This document shows, piece by piece, positions 1 to 8,900 of a DNA stretch of 17,014 bases. The translations under genes and the position numbers were made by a program. The DNA is from CAZFLD01 sp964519835 (GTDB taxonomy: Bacteria; Spirochaetota; Spirochaetia; DSM-27196; CAZFLD01), in NCBI GenBank assembly GCA_964519835.1, contig CAZFLD010000081.1, forward strand, positions 1 to 17,014, given 5' to 3'. The notes under the pieces are model-generated. The model ran no database searches, was not told the origin of the DNA, and saw only the letters and a program-made list of their open reading frames with translations. Numbering within the stretch: the stretch's first letter is position 1; every line of letters begins with the position of its first letter.

Positions 1-81
1 CAGAGGTCCGACGAGTTGTCCAGCGTTCAGGGAAGATCCGAATGCTTACCCCCGGGAGCGTAACCTGACGGCACAAGGACG
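1..81. other. Window edge, no gene seen
   Basis: This short stretch lies downstream of the pectate-lyase-like gene. I see no convincing reading frame, terminator hairpin or repeat in it. Confidence 0.5.
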
Positions 82-1455
82 CTACCGCCCCTGCACACTC
101 GCCGCCGAGTCGTGTAACCATTCTTCGAGGTTTGTGTAGCCATTCTGGTCGTCATCGTCGTTGGGCCGTTCGGGCAGGTCCAGCGAACGACTCGTAGCGG
201 TGGGAGTAGGGTAGCCGCCCACCTCGGTTTGGCTGTCAATGATTGCGCCGGATCGATCGCGTACGGTCCGGACGATGCGCTCATCGACTTCGTCACGACT
301 TTCGGATCGGGCGCCCGCGAGAGACAACACCGCCGTTTCTACGCCGACGGCGGTGCTATGCGTGAGGGGGCGTACGCTTACCGGCTCCTCGTCCACAAGC
401 ACCGCCTCCATACGTGAGTCGGGTCGCCACGGCGCGGGTTCACCGGTGTCCACCATGCCGGTATCAATCAGATTGTCCCGGGCAAAGACCATGATGTCGT
501 CGGACGTCTCGGCGCCGCGCCAAATTGCTCCGGAGGAGCCCACGGTGTCGGGGCCGGCGATCACCAAGTTGCCGATGATCGTTGCCCGCGACGCTCCTGA
601 GTACTCGGGGTCTGCGAATCCGATTGCCTGTGTGCCGGGATTGTAGATCAGGTTGCCGGACACCAGCGTCGAAGTGTCTCCTTTCAGAAGCGGGTTGCGA
701 CGCATGTTGTGGGCGAAGAGGTTGCCGATGAAGCTAATACGACGGGAGTGATCGCCCACAAGCACTCCCTTGGAGTGTTCACCCTTTGGATGGAGGGACT
801 CGGAGAGGTTTTCCGCAACTATGCAGTTCGAGAAGGTGATGTCTCGGACACCGGAATACCAGGTGCTCATGCCCTCATCGATTGCCCAGCTGACGGAGCA
901 TCGATCGACAACAACGTTGTAGACGGCGGTTTCTCCGCGGCTGTCTCCGACAACGGCTATTCCGTCTCGGGACTCAGGGTCGCGCGCATTGGGAGTATCG
1001 CCCGGCCGCGAGCGGATGTGCTGAATCAAGACGTCGTGGGTCGAAACAACAAGGCCACTCCCCACAAGAGTAATACCCGGCTCCGGCGCCGTCTGGCCGG
1101 CAAGGGTGAGGTAGGGCGAGCGAACCACAATCTCCGAAGAAAGCTCGATGACTCCTCCGACTTCGAACACGACCACCCGTGGACCCTGGGTTTCGAGCGC
1201 TTCCCTCAGACTGCCCGTGCCGCCGTTCGCAAGGTTTGTTACGCGTATAATCGCGCCGGCTCGCCCGGCAATAGTGTACGTTCCAAAGCCTTCCGCGCCG
1301 GGAAACACCGGCAGAGATGCGCTAAGGTCTCGATGGTCGTCAAACGGGGCCTGCACGGGCGGAAAGAGTCGGCACGAGGCCAAGGCGATTCCGACGACCG
1401 CCATGAGGACGAGCACGATAGCGCCGCGAAGGGCATCCGGTCCCTTATTTCCCAT
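82..1455 (-). CDS. Pectate-lyase-like lipoprotein (PL1 type)
   Basis: Predicted secreted, lipid-anchored polysaccharide lyase of 457 residues, expected to cleave pectate-like polymers by beta-elimination at the cell surface or in the periplasm. The N-terminus has a basic start, a hydrophobic stretch and a lipobox ALAS-C with Cys28. The mature protein opens with FPGAEGFG and continues through RVTNLANGGTGSLREAL, DRCSVSWAIDEGMSTW and NMRRNPLLKG, signatures of the parallel beta-helix pectate lyase family 1 group. Near the C-terminus an acidic DDDDQNGYTNLEEWL stretch resembles the calcium-loop tail common in these lyases. I start at the ATG at 1455; a TTG two codons upstream (1461) would also be in frame. 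The gene is divergent from the sugar-transport operon and shares its regulatory region, with one inverted repeat (1480-1504) 25 bp upstream of the start codon. The family call is firm; the substrate is inferred. Confidence 0.9.
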   Translation of the reverse strand: MGNKGPDALRGAIVLVLMAVVGIALASCRLFPPVQAPFDDHRDLSASLPVFPGAEGFGTYTIAGRAGAIIRVTNLANGGTGSLREALETQGPRVVVFEVGGVIELSSEIVVRSPYLTLAGQTAPEPGITLVGSGLVVSTHDVLIQHIRSRPGDTPNARDPESRDGIAVVGDSRGETAVYNVVVDRCSVSWAIDEGMSTWYSGVRDITFSNCIVAENLSESLHPKGEHSKGVLVGDHSRRISFIGNLFAHNMRRNPLLKGDTSTLVSGNLIYNPGTQAIGFADPEYSGASRATIIGNLVIAGPDTVGSSGAIWRGAETSDDIMVFARDNLIDTGMVDTGEPAPWRPDSRMEAVLVDEEPVSVRPLTHSTAVGVETAVLSLAGARSESRDEVDERIVRTVRDRSGAIIDSQTEVGGYPTPTATSRSLDLPERPNDDDDQNGYTNLEEWLHDSAASVQGR

Positions 1456-1479
1456 AGTCAATCCAACCTAACACCGATG

Positions 1480-1504
1480 AATTTGTTTCTTTTGCGAACA
1501 AATT
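1480..1504. promoter_or_regulatory. Inverted repeat, putative ROK operator A
   Basis: Perfect 8-bp arms AATTTGTT (1480-1487) and AACAAATT (1497-1504) flank 9 bp. Read as half-sites, TTTGTTTC (1482-1489) and CGAACAAA (1495-1502) are separated by 5 bp, against 9 bp in the other three repeats of this window. It lies just upstream of the -35 box of the rightward operon and 25 bp upstream of the lyase start codon, so it could affect both genes. Confidence 0.55.
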
Positions 1505-1506
1505 GC

Positions 1507-1535
1507 TTGACAGATCCCAAAAGCTCCCGTACCAT
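1507..1535 (+). promoter_or_regulatory. Sigma70-type promoter of the rightward operon
   Basis: A perfect TTGACA -35 box (1507-1512) is followed after 17 bp by TACCAT (1530-1535), 4 of 6 matches to the -10 consensus. Transcription would start near 1542, inside operator B, leaving a leader of about 45 nt before the binding-protein start codon. Confidence 0.65.
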
Positions 1536-1536
1536 G

Positions 1537-1567
1537 CTATTAGTTCGTGCCGCGAACGAACTAATAG
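1537..1567. promoter_or_regulatory. Inverted repeat, putative ROK operator B
   Basis: Perfect 11-bp arms CTATTAGTTCG (1537-1547) and CGAACTAATAG (1557-1567) flank 9 bp. The repeat begins immediately after the -10 box and covers the expected start site, a classic repressing position. The half-site TTAGTTCG resembles the TTAGTTTG-type half-sites of XylR-family ROK operators. The ROK regulator encoded in the same operon (4726-5943) is the likely ligand, which would make it autoregulatory; that is an inference. Confidence 0.65.
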
Positions 1568-1585
1568 TCTTCAAAGGAGAACACA

Positions 1586-2878
1586 ATGTTCGGAAAGAAA
1601 ACGGCTGTTTTACTGTTGGTCCTCTTTGCAGCGTCCGGCCTGCTCTTCGCGGGCGGCGGCGGAGAGGAAAGGGTCACCCTTCGAATCGATACTTGGGAGA
1701 ATCCGTCCACAACGGATGCCCTGGAGGAATTGAATCGGCGCTTTATGGAGGAGAATCCGGGGATCGAGGTTGAGTTGACCACCAGCCCGACGGATCAGTT
1801 TAACCAGTCCAACCCATTGCGCATTCAGGCCGCCGATGTGGACATTTGGTCGGGATTTGGGTTTGCCCAGAAGCTGCAGGATTTCCACAGCGACAACATC
1901 GAGCTTACCCCTGAGTATCAGAACATCGAGGCAGGGCTTGTAGCGCCTCTCGATGGCCAAGACTTCCTTGACAACTACAAGCAGGAGAGCATCGACTCGT
2001 TTATGACCTACAACGACAGCGTGTATGGCCTGTGCATGGGTAGCGTCGTCATTACCGGCATCTTCTGGAACAAGGACCTCTTCGCCGAATATGGCCTTGA
2101 GAAGCCACAAACCTACGACGAGCTCGTCAGTGCCTCTGAAACACTGCAGGAAAACGGCGTCACTCCGTTCACCGCCGCCGGTGCACCTGTTTGGCCGATC
2201 GATATGATCACACATGGCTTTATCGGAGCGCTCTACGAGGACGCCATGGAGCTCGAGCGGTCGCTGTGGACCGGTGGCGCCGGATTCGAGGATCCCCGCT
2301 ACATCGAGGTTCTGAGCCGGTACCAGAATCTGCTCGTAAACTACTACGAGCGTGGTTTCCAGACGATCGACTACAACCCCCACGTAGGTAGATTTGCCAC
2401 CGGAACCATCGGCATGCTGCCCGACGGAATCTGGCAGGCAAATGCGATCAAGGCGGCGATAGAAGAAGCGGGCACGGATTTTGACTTTGGCTACATGCAG
2501 GTGCCTGCAAGTGATGACCCCGACGACAACCAGTACTACTACGGCAAGGGTGACCTGATGTGGTTTGTGCATGCCGATTCCGAGGTAAAGGACGCGGCCA
2601 TGGCATGGCTGGAGTTTATCTCGCGGCCCGACAACTACACCTTTTTTATCGACACCGTCGGTTGGCTTCCCACGCAGGATGTCACCGTAGAGAACAGGAT
2701 CCTCGACGAAGTCAGTCAGTTCCCCATGAAGCTTGCCTTCGAGCAGCTACACATCGCGCGCCCCACACAGGGCGAAATGGCAACAGGCATGGTTCACTTC
2801 CTCACTCCCATGGGTACCATCGAGTCCCCGGAAGAGTTTGCTGAAAGGGCAATGGCCGACTGGCGGGCCGCGGAGTAA
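1586..2878 (+). CDS. Sugar ABC transporter substrate-binding protein (CUT1)
   Basis: Periplasmic or surface carbohydrate-binding component of 430 residues, delivering sugar to the two downstream permeases. Residues 1-22 form a signal peptide ending LLFAGGGGEE with no lipobox cysteine. The mature part shows the family-1 binding-protein pattern: an early beta strand (VTLRIDTWEN), EELNRRFMEENPGIEVE, then GIFWNKDLFAEYGLEKPQTYDELV, the usual hinge-proximal segment, and AAMAWLEFISRPDN near the C-terminus. Length is typical for the family. The ATG at 1586 is preceded by AGGAGA (1575-1580, 5-nt spacing). It is the first gene of the operon and sits directly behind the promoter and operator B. A strong stem-loop follows its stop codon. 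The ligand cannot be read from the sequence; an oligosaccharide is likely. Confidence 0.93.
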   Translation: MFGKKTAVLLLVLFAASGLLFAGGGGEERVTLRIDTWENPSTTDALEELNRRFMEENPGIEVELTTSPTDQFNQSNPLRIQAADVDIWSGFGFAQKLQDFHSDNIELTPEYQNIEAGLVAPLDGQDFLDNYKQESIDSFMTYNDSVYGLCMGSVVITGIFWNKDLFAEYGLEKPQTYDELVSASETLQENGVTPFTAAGAPVWPIDMITHGFIGALYEDAMELERSLWTGGAGFEDPRYIEVLSRYQNLLVNYYERGFQTIDYNPHVGRFATGTIGMLPDGIWQANAIKAAIEEAGTDFDFGYMQVPASDDPDDNQYYYGKGDLMWFVHADSEVKDAAMAWLEFISRPDNYTFFIDTVGWLPTQDVTVENRILDEVSQFPMKLAFEQLHIARPTQGEMATGMVHFLTPMGTIESPEEFAERAMADWRAAE

Positions 2879-2886
2879 GCCGTATC

Positions 2887-2922
2887 GGTCCCGTCGCGTC
2901 CGCGGCGGGACCTTATCTTTTT
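2887..2922 (+). terminator. Intercistronic stem-loop with T-tract (attenuator-like)
   Basis: Arms GGTCCCGTCGCG (2887-2898) and CGCGGCGGGACC (2901-2912) pair over 12 positions with one G-U wobble and a minimal loop, and are followed by TTATCTTTTT (2913-2922). This has the form of an intrinsic terminator, but it lies between the binding-protein and permease genes, with the permease ribosome-binding site starting at 2923. A partial terminator or 3' RNA stabiliser giving more binding protein than permease is the simplest reading. Confidence 0.6.
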
Positions 2923-2936
2923 AGGGGTCAACGTCT

Positions 2937-3863
2937 ATGGCAACAAACGTAAATCCGTTTAGGTTTGGAAAAAGCATTGGCTGGATAGCGCCGTACATTG
3001 TCCTGGCCCCGGCGCTGATTATCTTTCTCGTCTTCCAGCTTTTTCCATCGATAGGAACCATCGGGTTCTCCTTCACCGACATCACTCGCACGGGATACCG
3101 GGAAGTATCATTTGTTGGTCTGGACAATTACATCGACTTTTTTCGGCCGGCGCAGTTCCACGAGAAGTGGGTCGCTCTCAGGAATTCGGTGGTCTTTGCG
3201 GTCTTTGTCGTGCTTATTCAGAACGCAATTGGCCTTGCCTTCGCCGTTATCCTAAACAAGGCTTGGAAGGGCCGTGGTGTTTTTCGGGGCGTCCTTTTTC
3301 TTCCCGTGATTCTGGGAATCACCGTAAACGCGCTTATCTGGAAGCTGATGTTTAATCCCTTCGGCGGTCCGATAAACGCTCTTGTACAGGGCGTATCGGG
3401 AGAGAGCCCGCTCTTTTTTGCAGATCCCAACATGGCTTTCCCACTGATCATCTTTATACAGGTTTGGAGCTACATCGGTTACTCCACCGTAATCTTCTTG
3501 GCCGGCTTACAGGCCATCCCAAAACAACTGTATGAGTCGGCGATGGTGGACGGAGCGAAGGGGTGGAAGCGATTTACGCGCATAACCTTTCCCATGATTG
3601 CCCAGGCAACAACCGTCAACGTTTTGCTTTCCATCATTGGTGCTCTTCGGACATTCGACACCATCTATGTGACAACCAACGGTCAGTACGAGACCTACAC
3701 TATGGCCTTCTACATGTTTCGCCTGGCGTTTACCTCGCAGACCGGTAGTGGGGGCGGCCGTCTCGGCTTTGCATCGGCAGTAGCGACACTTCTTTTTCTG
3801 ATGATCTTTGTGGTTGCACTCATCGCCCAGCACTTTTTGCGCAAAAGGGAGGTGGATCTATGA
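2937..3863 (+). CDS. Sugar ABC transporter permease (MalF-like)
   Basis: Inner-membrane permease of 308 residues, one half of the transport channel of a CUT1 importer. It has about six hydrophobic segments, beginning with WIAPYIVLAPALIIFLVFQL. The cytoplasmic EAA loop that contacts the ATPase is clear at about residues 197-222 (QLYESAMVDGAKGWKRFTRI followed by TFPMI). The ATG is preceded by AGGGGT (2923-2928), which lies immediately after the T-tract of the upstream stem-loop. The stop codon overlaps the start of the next permease by 4 nt (ATGA), indicating coupled translation. Confidence 0.93.
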   Translation: MATNVNPFRFGKSIGWIAPYIVLAPALIIFLVFQLFPSIGTIGFSFTDITRTGYREVSFVGLDNYIDFFRPAQFHEKWVALRNSVVFAVFVVLIQNAIGLAFAVILNKAWKGRGVFRGVLFLPVILGITVNALIWKLMFNPFGGPINALVQGVSGESPLFFADPNMAFPLIIFIQVWSYIGYSTVIFLAGLQAIPKQLYESAMVDGAKGWKRFTRITFPMIAQATTVNVLLSIIGALRTFDTIYVTTNGQYETYTMAFYMFRLAFTSQTGSGGGRLGFASAVATLLFLMIFVVALIAQHFLRKREVDL

Positions 3864-4717
3864 GCAACGCGAAACTTCGAACAAGCACACTAACGCAGTA
3901 CCGTGGAGAACGAATTGGCTCAGCGGTAACTATCGGCGGTTTTGCAGTGCTCGTGCTTTTTATATACGGTTATCCGTTAGTAAATCTCGTCAACGTCTCA
4001 TTCAAGACCTCAGCCGGCTTTATGCTGGATCCGATCGGGATCACCGATGGAATACGTTTTGACAACTACGTTGAAGTTATTATTGGAAACGACTTTGTTC
4101 GTAATTTTGTTAACAGTCTCTATTACTTGATTGCGGCTAACGTGCTCACGATCTCAACGACGTCGCTTGCGGCCTTTGTTATATCGCGTCGATACGTGAG
4201 GTTTTCAGGTTTTTTTTACGTTCTGTTTCTTGCAGGTATCTTTCTGCCTGATCCGCTTATACCACAGTTCTATCTGTTAAACGCGATCGCGCTCTACAAC
4301 AATCCAATCGGGTACATCCTGCTCAAGGCGAATCCGGGCATCGTCATGTTGCTGATGGTTGGATACTACCGCACGATATCCAAGGAGTTCGACGAAGCGG
4401 CGGCGCTCGACGGGTGTGGAACAAGCCGGTATCTGTTCACATTTGTCTTCCCCATGAGCACACCGATTTTCGCAAGCGCGGCGATTCTGTTCTCGGTTGG
4501 GGTCTGGAACGATATCATCGGTACCACCGTTTTTTTGACCAGCCCACGGTTCTATCCCGTTATCCGAGCGTTGTTTTCATTTGTTGGTCAGTATGGAACG
4601 GATTGGCCGCCATTGGCGGCAGCGGTATTTGTTGTTGCGGCTCCGCTAATCCTGATATTCCTATTCTTTCAAAAATACATAATCGCCGGTATCGTGTCGG
4701 GCGGCGTCAAAGGATAG
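3860..4717 (+). CDS. Sugar ABC transporter permease (MalG-like)
   Basis: Second membrane subunit of the same CUT1 importer, 285 residues, with about six membrane segments. The EAA loop is at about residues 176-202 (EFDEAAALDGCGTSRYLF followed by TFVFPMSTP), and the C-terminus ends with the usual FFQKYIIAGIVSGGVKG. The start ATG overlaps the previous stop and has GGGAGG (3847-3852) in front of it. No ATP-binding subunit gene follows; the next gene, 8 nt downstream, is a ROK regulator. Confidence 0.93.
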   Translation: MSNAKLRTSTLTQYRGERIGSAVTIGGFAVLVLFIYGYPLVNLVNVSFKTSAGFMLDPIGITDGIRFDNYVEVIIGNDFVRNFVNSLYYLIAANVLTISTTSLAAFVISRRYVRFSGFFYVLFLAGIFLPDPLIPQFYLLNAIALYNNPIGYILLKANPGIVMLLMVGYYRTISKEFDEAAALDGCGTSRYLFTFVFPMSTPIFASAAILFSVGVWNDIIGTTVFLTSPRFYPVIRALFSFVGQYGTDWPPLAAAVFVVAAPLILIFLFFQKYIIAGIVSGGVKG

Positions 4718-4725
4718 AGCGATCG

Positions 4726-5943
4726 ATGTTGATCGACTACACCGGCCGCCGCATCAATGCTTACAGGGAAGTACGACACAGCACCATGCAACCGAACGTA
4801 GTTAACGAGGTCAACACAACGCGGGCACTTCAGCAAATCTGGCTGAGCGGAGGGACAACAAGGGTCGATCTTGCCGATCAACTCGGCTTGGTCAAATCCA
4901 CGGTAAGCCGGATCGTCTCGCTGTTGCTCGAACAAGGAATTATTCGCGAGACAGAGGTGCCACAGGAGCGGTCCCGGCTGGGCAGGAAACCGGTCGGCCT
5001 CGAGATCAACGAATCATACGGCTTTGTTCTTGGCCTCGAGATTCAGCCGGACTTCTACAATGCGGCCGCGATAGACCTGCGCGGAGAGTTGCTCAACGTG
5101 TGGTCGGCCCCGATATCCTTGGTGGCTAAAGACCCGGTGGCGGCCTTTCTCGAAATCGTGGAACAGCTCGAACCGTGGATCGACAATAACGGGGTTCCAT
5201 TGCTCGGCATTGGTGTTGCTGCGCCCGGACTCGTCGACCAGTTTCGCGGGCGTATTCTCCAGTCAAACCCCCTAAACATCACCTCACCGGTTCACTTTGT
5301 GGAACGGGCGTCGAAACGAGTTTCGGTCCCGGTCATTCTGGAAAATGATGCAAACTGCGGTTGTTGGGGTGAGCTGGTCCGGCGCAAGACCGCCCGTCAC
5401 GGCAACTTTGTGTTTGTGCTCGGCGAGTTTCGTACCGGCGAGACGGAGAACAACCTCTATTGGGGGATCGCGGTCGGACTCGGCTTTGTGCTGGGCGGAG
5501 AGATCTATCACGGCGCTTCATACTCGGCGGGAGAGTTTCAGAGCGTCCTGTGGCGACCGGGCAACGAAGGACAGTTTTCGCTTACCAACGACGAGGCCTG
5601 CAGAATCAAAGAGGATACGGACCTCATGGACAAAGTTCTCTACGAGCTTTGCACCCATATCGCTCTGTTAGTTAACACGTTGAATCTTACCGGCGTGGTC
5701 TTTGGTGGCGAGCTTGCCGAGCACGCGGAAGTGCTGCAGCCGTTGCTGGATGGTGAGATTCAGAAGAACTGGTCCTACGCCAACAGGGTGGAGTGCAGCA
5801 TAGACTTCTCGCCCCTCGGCAAAAACGCCGTCGCCTATGGTGCGGCCGGTATGTTTCTCGAGGGAATGTTTACCGTGCCCGACCTCTATTCTCGCACCGG
5901 GAAAACGTCTCGCTCGAGGGTCTCCGTGCTGGGAGAGCGGTGA
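4726..5943 (+). CDS. ROK family transcriptional regulator (ROK1)
   Basis: DNA-binding sugar-responsive regulator of 405 residues. A winged helix-turn-helix spans about residues 32-80, with recognition helix VKSTVSRIVSLLLEQG. The sugar-kinase-like ROK domain follows: GLEIQPDFYNAAAIDLRGE, GIGVAAPGLVD, the ENDAN motif at residues 206-210, and VGLGFVLGGEIYHGASYSAG ending near 269. The Cys-rich zinc motif found after this point in many ROK proteins is absent. The reading frame is open far upstream into the permease gene; I choose ATG 4726, with AAAGGA at 4709-4714 and an 11-nt gap. ATG 4786, giving 385 residues, is an alternative with a poorer ribosome-binding site. It probably represses its own operon through the repeats at 1480-1567, released by an imported sugar. 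Confidence 0.92.
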   Translation: MLIDYTGRRINAYREVRHSTMQPNVVNEVNTTRALQQIWLSGGTTRVDLADQLGLVKSTVSRIVSLLLEQGIIRETEVPQERSRLGRKPVGLEINESYGFVLGLEIQPDFYNAAAIDLRGELLNVWSAPISLVAKDPVAAFLEIVEQLEPWIDNNGVPLLGIGVAAPGLVDQFRGRILQSNPLNITSPVHFVERASKRVSVPVILENDANCGCWGELVRRKTARHGNFVFVLGEFRTGETENNLYWGIAVGLGFVLGGEIYHGASYSAGEFQSVLWRPGNEGQFSLTNDEACRIKEDTDLMDKVLYELCTHIALLVNTLNLTGVVFGGELAEHAEVLQPLLDGEIQKNWSYANRVECSIDFSPLGKNAVAYGAAGMFLEGMFTVPDLYSRTGKTSRSRVSVLGER

Positions 5944-5983
5944 TTGGCCGCAAAACGTTTCGACAAAACAAGGTGGATCGTAT

Positions 5984-8900
5984 ATGGGTGACACGGACAA
6001 TAAAGTAGCAACCTGTCTATCGATTGGAAGAGGCTCCGCTCAACGTTCAATCGGGCGTGTTATCGAGCGTGGCGAGGACTCGTACTATCGCATCGATGAC
6101 TACGACGCCGTGCCGCCTTTTTTGGTGTCGCTCACAAGTCCGGCAAACCACTGGATGTATCTATCGACGACCGGTGGTATCACCGCCGGCCGAAAAAACG
6201 CGGATCACGCGATATTCCCCTATACAACCTCCGACCGTGTCGCCGATAGCGCAACAACGACCGGCGGCGTGACCGTGCTACTCGTCCAACACGACGGCTA
6301 TCAACTGCGCTGGGAGCCCTTTTCTCGTGCGTTGGACGGGATCTACACGGTGCGGAGGAGTGTGGAAAAAAGTGCCGCCGGAAACATCATCACATTCGAA
6401 GAGAATAATCTCGATCTTGGATTGACCTTCCGGCAGACGTGGACAAGCAGTCCCCGCTATGGACTCGTTCGCCGCTGCAGTCTGAGTTGTGCCGTGGGTG
6501 TGGATCACAACGTCGTCGTGCTCGACGGAGTACGGAACACGCTCCCCGCGCTGGCCACCGCGGCATTCCAAGGCGCATTTAGTAACCTTCTCGATGCCTA
6601 CAAGCGGAGCGAGTTGATCGCGGACGCCCGCTTGGGTGTATTTGCATTGACGGCCGTTCCCACCGACGCGGCCGAGCCGAGCGAGGCCCTCGCCGCGACT
6701 ACATGGTGGCAGACCGGGCTCGAGCCTATCGCCACGCTCCTGTCCACGGAACAACTCGACCACTTCCGAAGAACGGGGGTCGTGCAACCCGAGACGGACA
6801 TCAAGGGAAGACGCGGCGCATACATTGTTGTCTCAGAGTTGTCACTTCGTGGGGGTGAGGAGGTCAACTGGCTATTCTGTGGCGAGGTCGACCAAAGTCA
6901 CGCCGATGTGGTTGCTCTCCTTGCTGAGCTTCGCGCCTCCGGCGGCACACTGTTCTCACGCGTAACCGCCGACGTCGGCGAGGCGACCATCGGCTTGCGC
7001 AGAATCCTATCGCGAAACGACGGCATACAGGCCACGGGCAACGCGATCACACGTATCCACCACGGCTCGAACGTGATGTACAACGTTATGCGGGGCGGGT
7101 ACTTCGCACATGACTATCAGGTGTCTGCGGCCGACTTTGTGGAGTTTGTCGGCCGTCGAAACAACACCGTCGCTTCTGCCCAGGCGGTTTTTTTGTCGAG
7201 CCTACCCAACGAGCTTACCGTCGCGGAGTTGAGGCGCCGGGCCGATACCGTGGGAGATCCCGACCTCACGCGACTCGCTCTCGAGTACCTGCCGCTCACC
7301 TTTAGCCGCCGCCACGGAGACCCGAGCAGACCGTGGAACGCCTTTTCTATCGATACCAAAAAGGAAGACGGAAGTGCCCGTCTGACGTACCAGGGAAACT
7401 GGCGGGATATTTTTCAAAACTGGGAAGCCCTGTTGCGGTCCTCGCCACTGTTTGCTCCCAACGTCATCGCCAAGTTTCTAAACGCAACTACGATCGACGG
7501 GTACAACCCCTATCGTGTTACGGACGACGGTATCGAGTGGGAACGTCCCGACCCCGACTCTCCATGGTCCAACATCGGCTACTGGGGGGACCATCAGATC
7601 ATCTATCTTCTCAAGCTTCTCGAGCTCTCGGAAGAGTACCTTCCGGGGAGCCTCGGGCAGTTTCTGACACAAGAAATTTTCTCGTTTGCCGACGTACCCT
7701 ACGGTATTGTCGCCTTCGATACGATGCTGGACGACCCCTTCAACACCATCACGTTCGACCACGAGAGAGACAAAGCGGCCATACACCGATGTGATCAGAT
7801 CGGCGGCGATGGTAAGCTTGTCCACACTCCCGACGGCGCGGTCCTACACACCAACATGCTCGAGAAGCTTCTGATCCTTGCTCTTGCCAAGGCGTCCAAC
7901 CTGGTCCCCGAAGGCGGGATCTGGATGAACACGCAGCGCCCGGAGTGGAACGATGCCAACAACGCGCTTGTGGGGAAGGGTGTTTCCGTTGTGACAACCG
8001 CCTACTTGCAACGCTACGCGGAGTTTGTCCTTCGCCTGCTTTCACAGGCTACGGTGTCGGTGCTGCCCGTCCTCGTGGAAACAGCGGGGTGGGCAACGGA
8101 GCTTCGAGAGATCCTCCGGTCCGTCAAAGAAGCAGGCGCCGAGGGATGGACTCCCGGTGCGCGTTTTGCGTTTATGCGTCGGTCCGCGGCGACCGCGGAT
8201 CGCTTCCGCACTCGTGTATCAGGCAACGGGCCATCGCCGAACAAAGAGAACATCGACATCGCTCTTATCAAGGATCTTTTTGTTTGCATCGAGCGACTAT
8301 CCGCCGAAACCCTGATGAGCAATCGGCGAGCGGACGGCCTGTTCCACTCCTACAACACCCTGGCTGTGGAGCGGGATGAGCATGGCACTCCGATGGGCAT
8401 CCTTCTCCATCCCCTGTACGAAATGCTCGAGGGTCAAGTGGCGGCGTTGTCCTCTCAGACCGTGGATTCCAGAAAAGCCGAAGAAACGCTCAAGGCGCTT
8501 CGGTCCAGCGCGCTCTACCGACCGGACCAACACTCCTACATGCTCTACCCAAATCGAGAGTTGCCCGGTTTTCCGACGCGAAACCTGATTGATAACGCCG
8601 CGGCGGCCGACAACCACGCGCTCCGGAAGCTGCTTACAAAGCCGGATCAGCGACTTGTGATAAGGGACCACGACGGAGGTCTCCATTTCCACAGCTCCAT
8701 ACGAAACGCGCGGATGCTTAGGAGTGCCGCCGACGACCTCCGGCACGGAGACGACAACGGGGTACTTCTGGATCGCGACGTGGAGAGTCTGGCGGCACTA
8801 TATGAAGACACCTTTGCACACCAGTACTTCACCGGTCGGTCGGGGACCTTCTATGGATACGAGGGACTGGGGAGTGTCTACTGGCACATGGTCTCTAAGC

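Noticed and set aside
709..1773. Plus-strand open frame (354 codons) opposite the pectate-lyase-like gene
   Set aside because: It has no domain motifs and crosses the promoter and operators into the binding-protein gene. The lyase on the other strand has clear family motifs.
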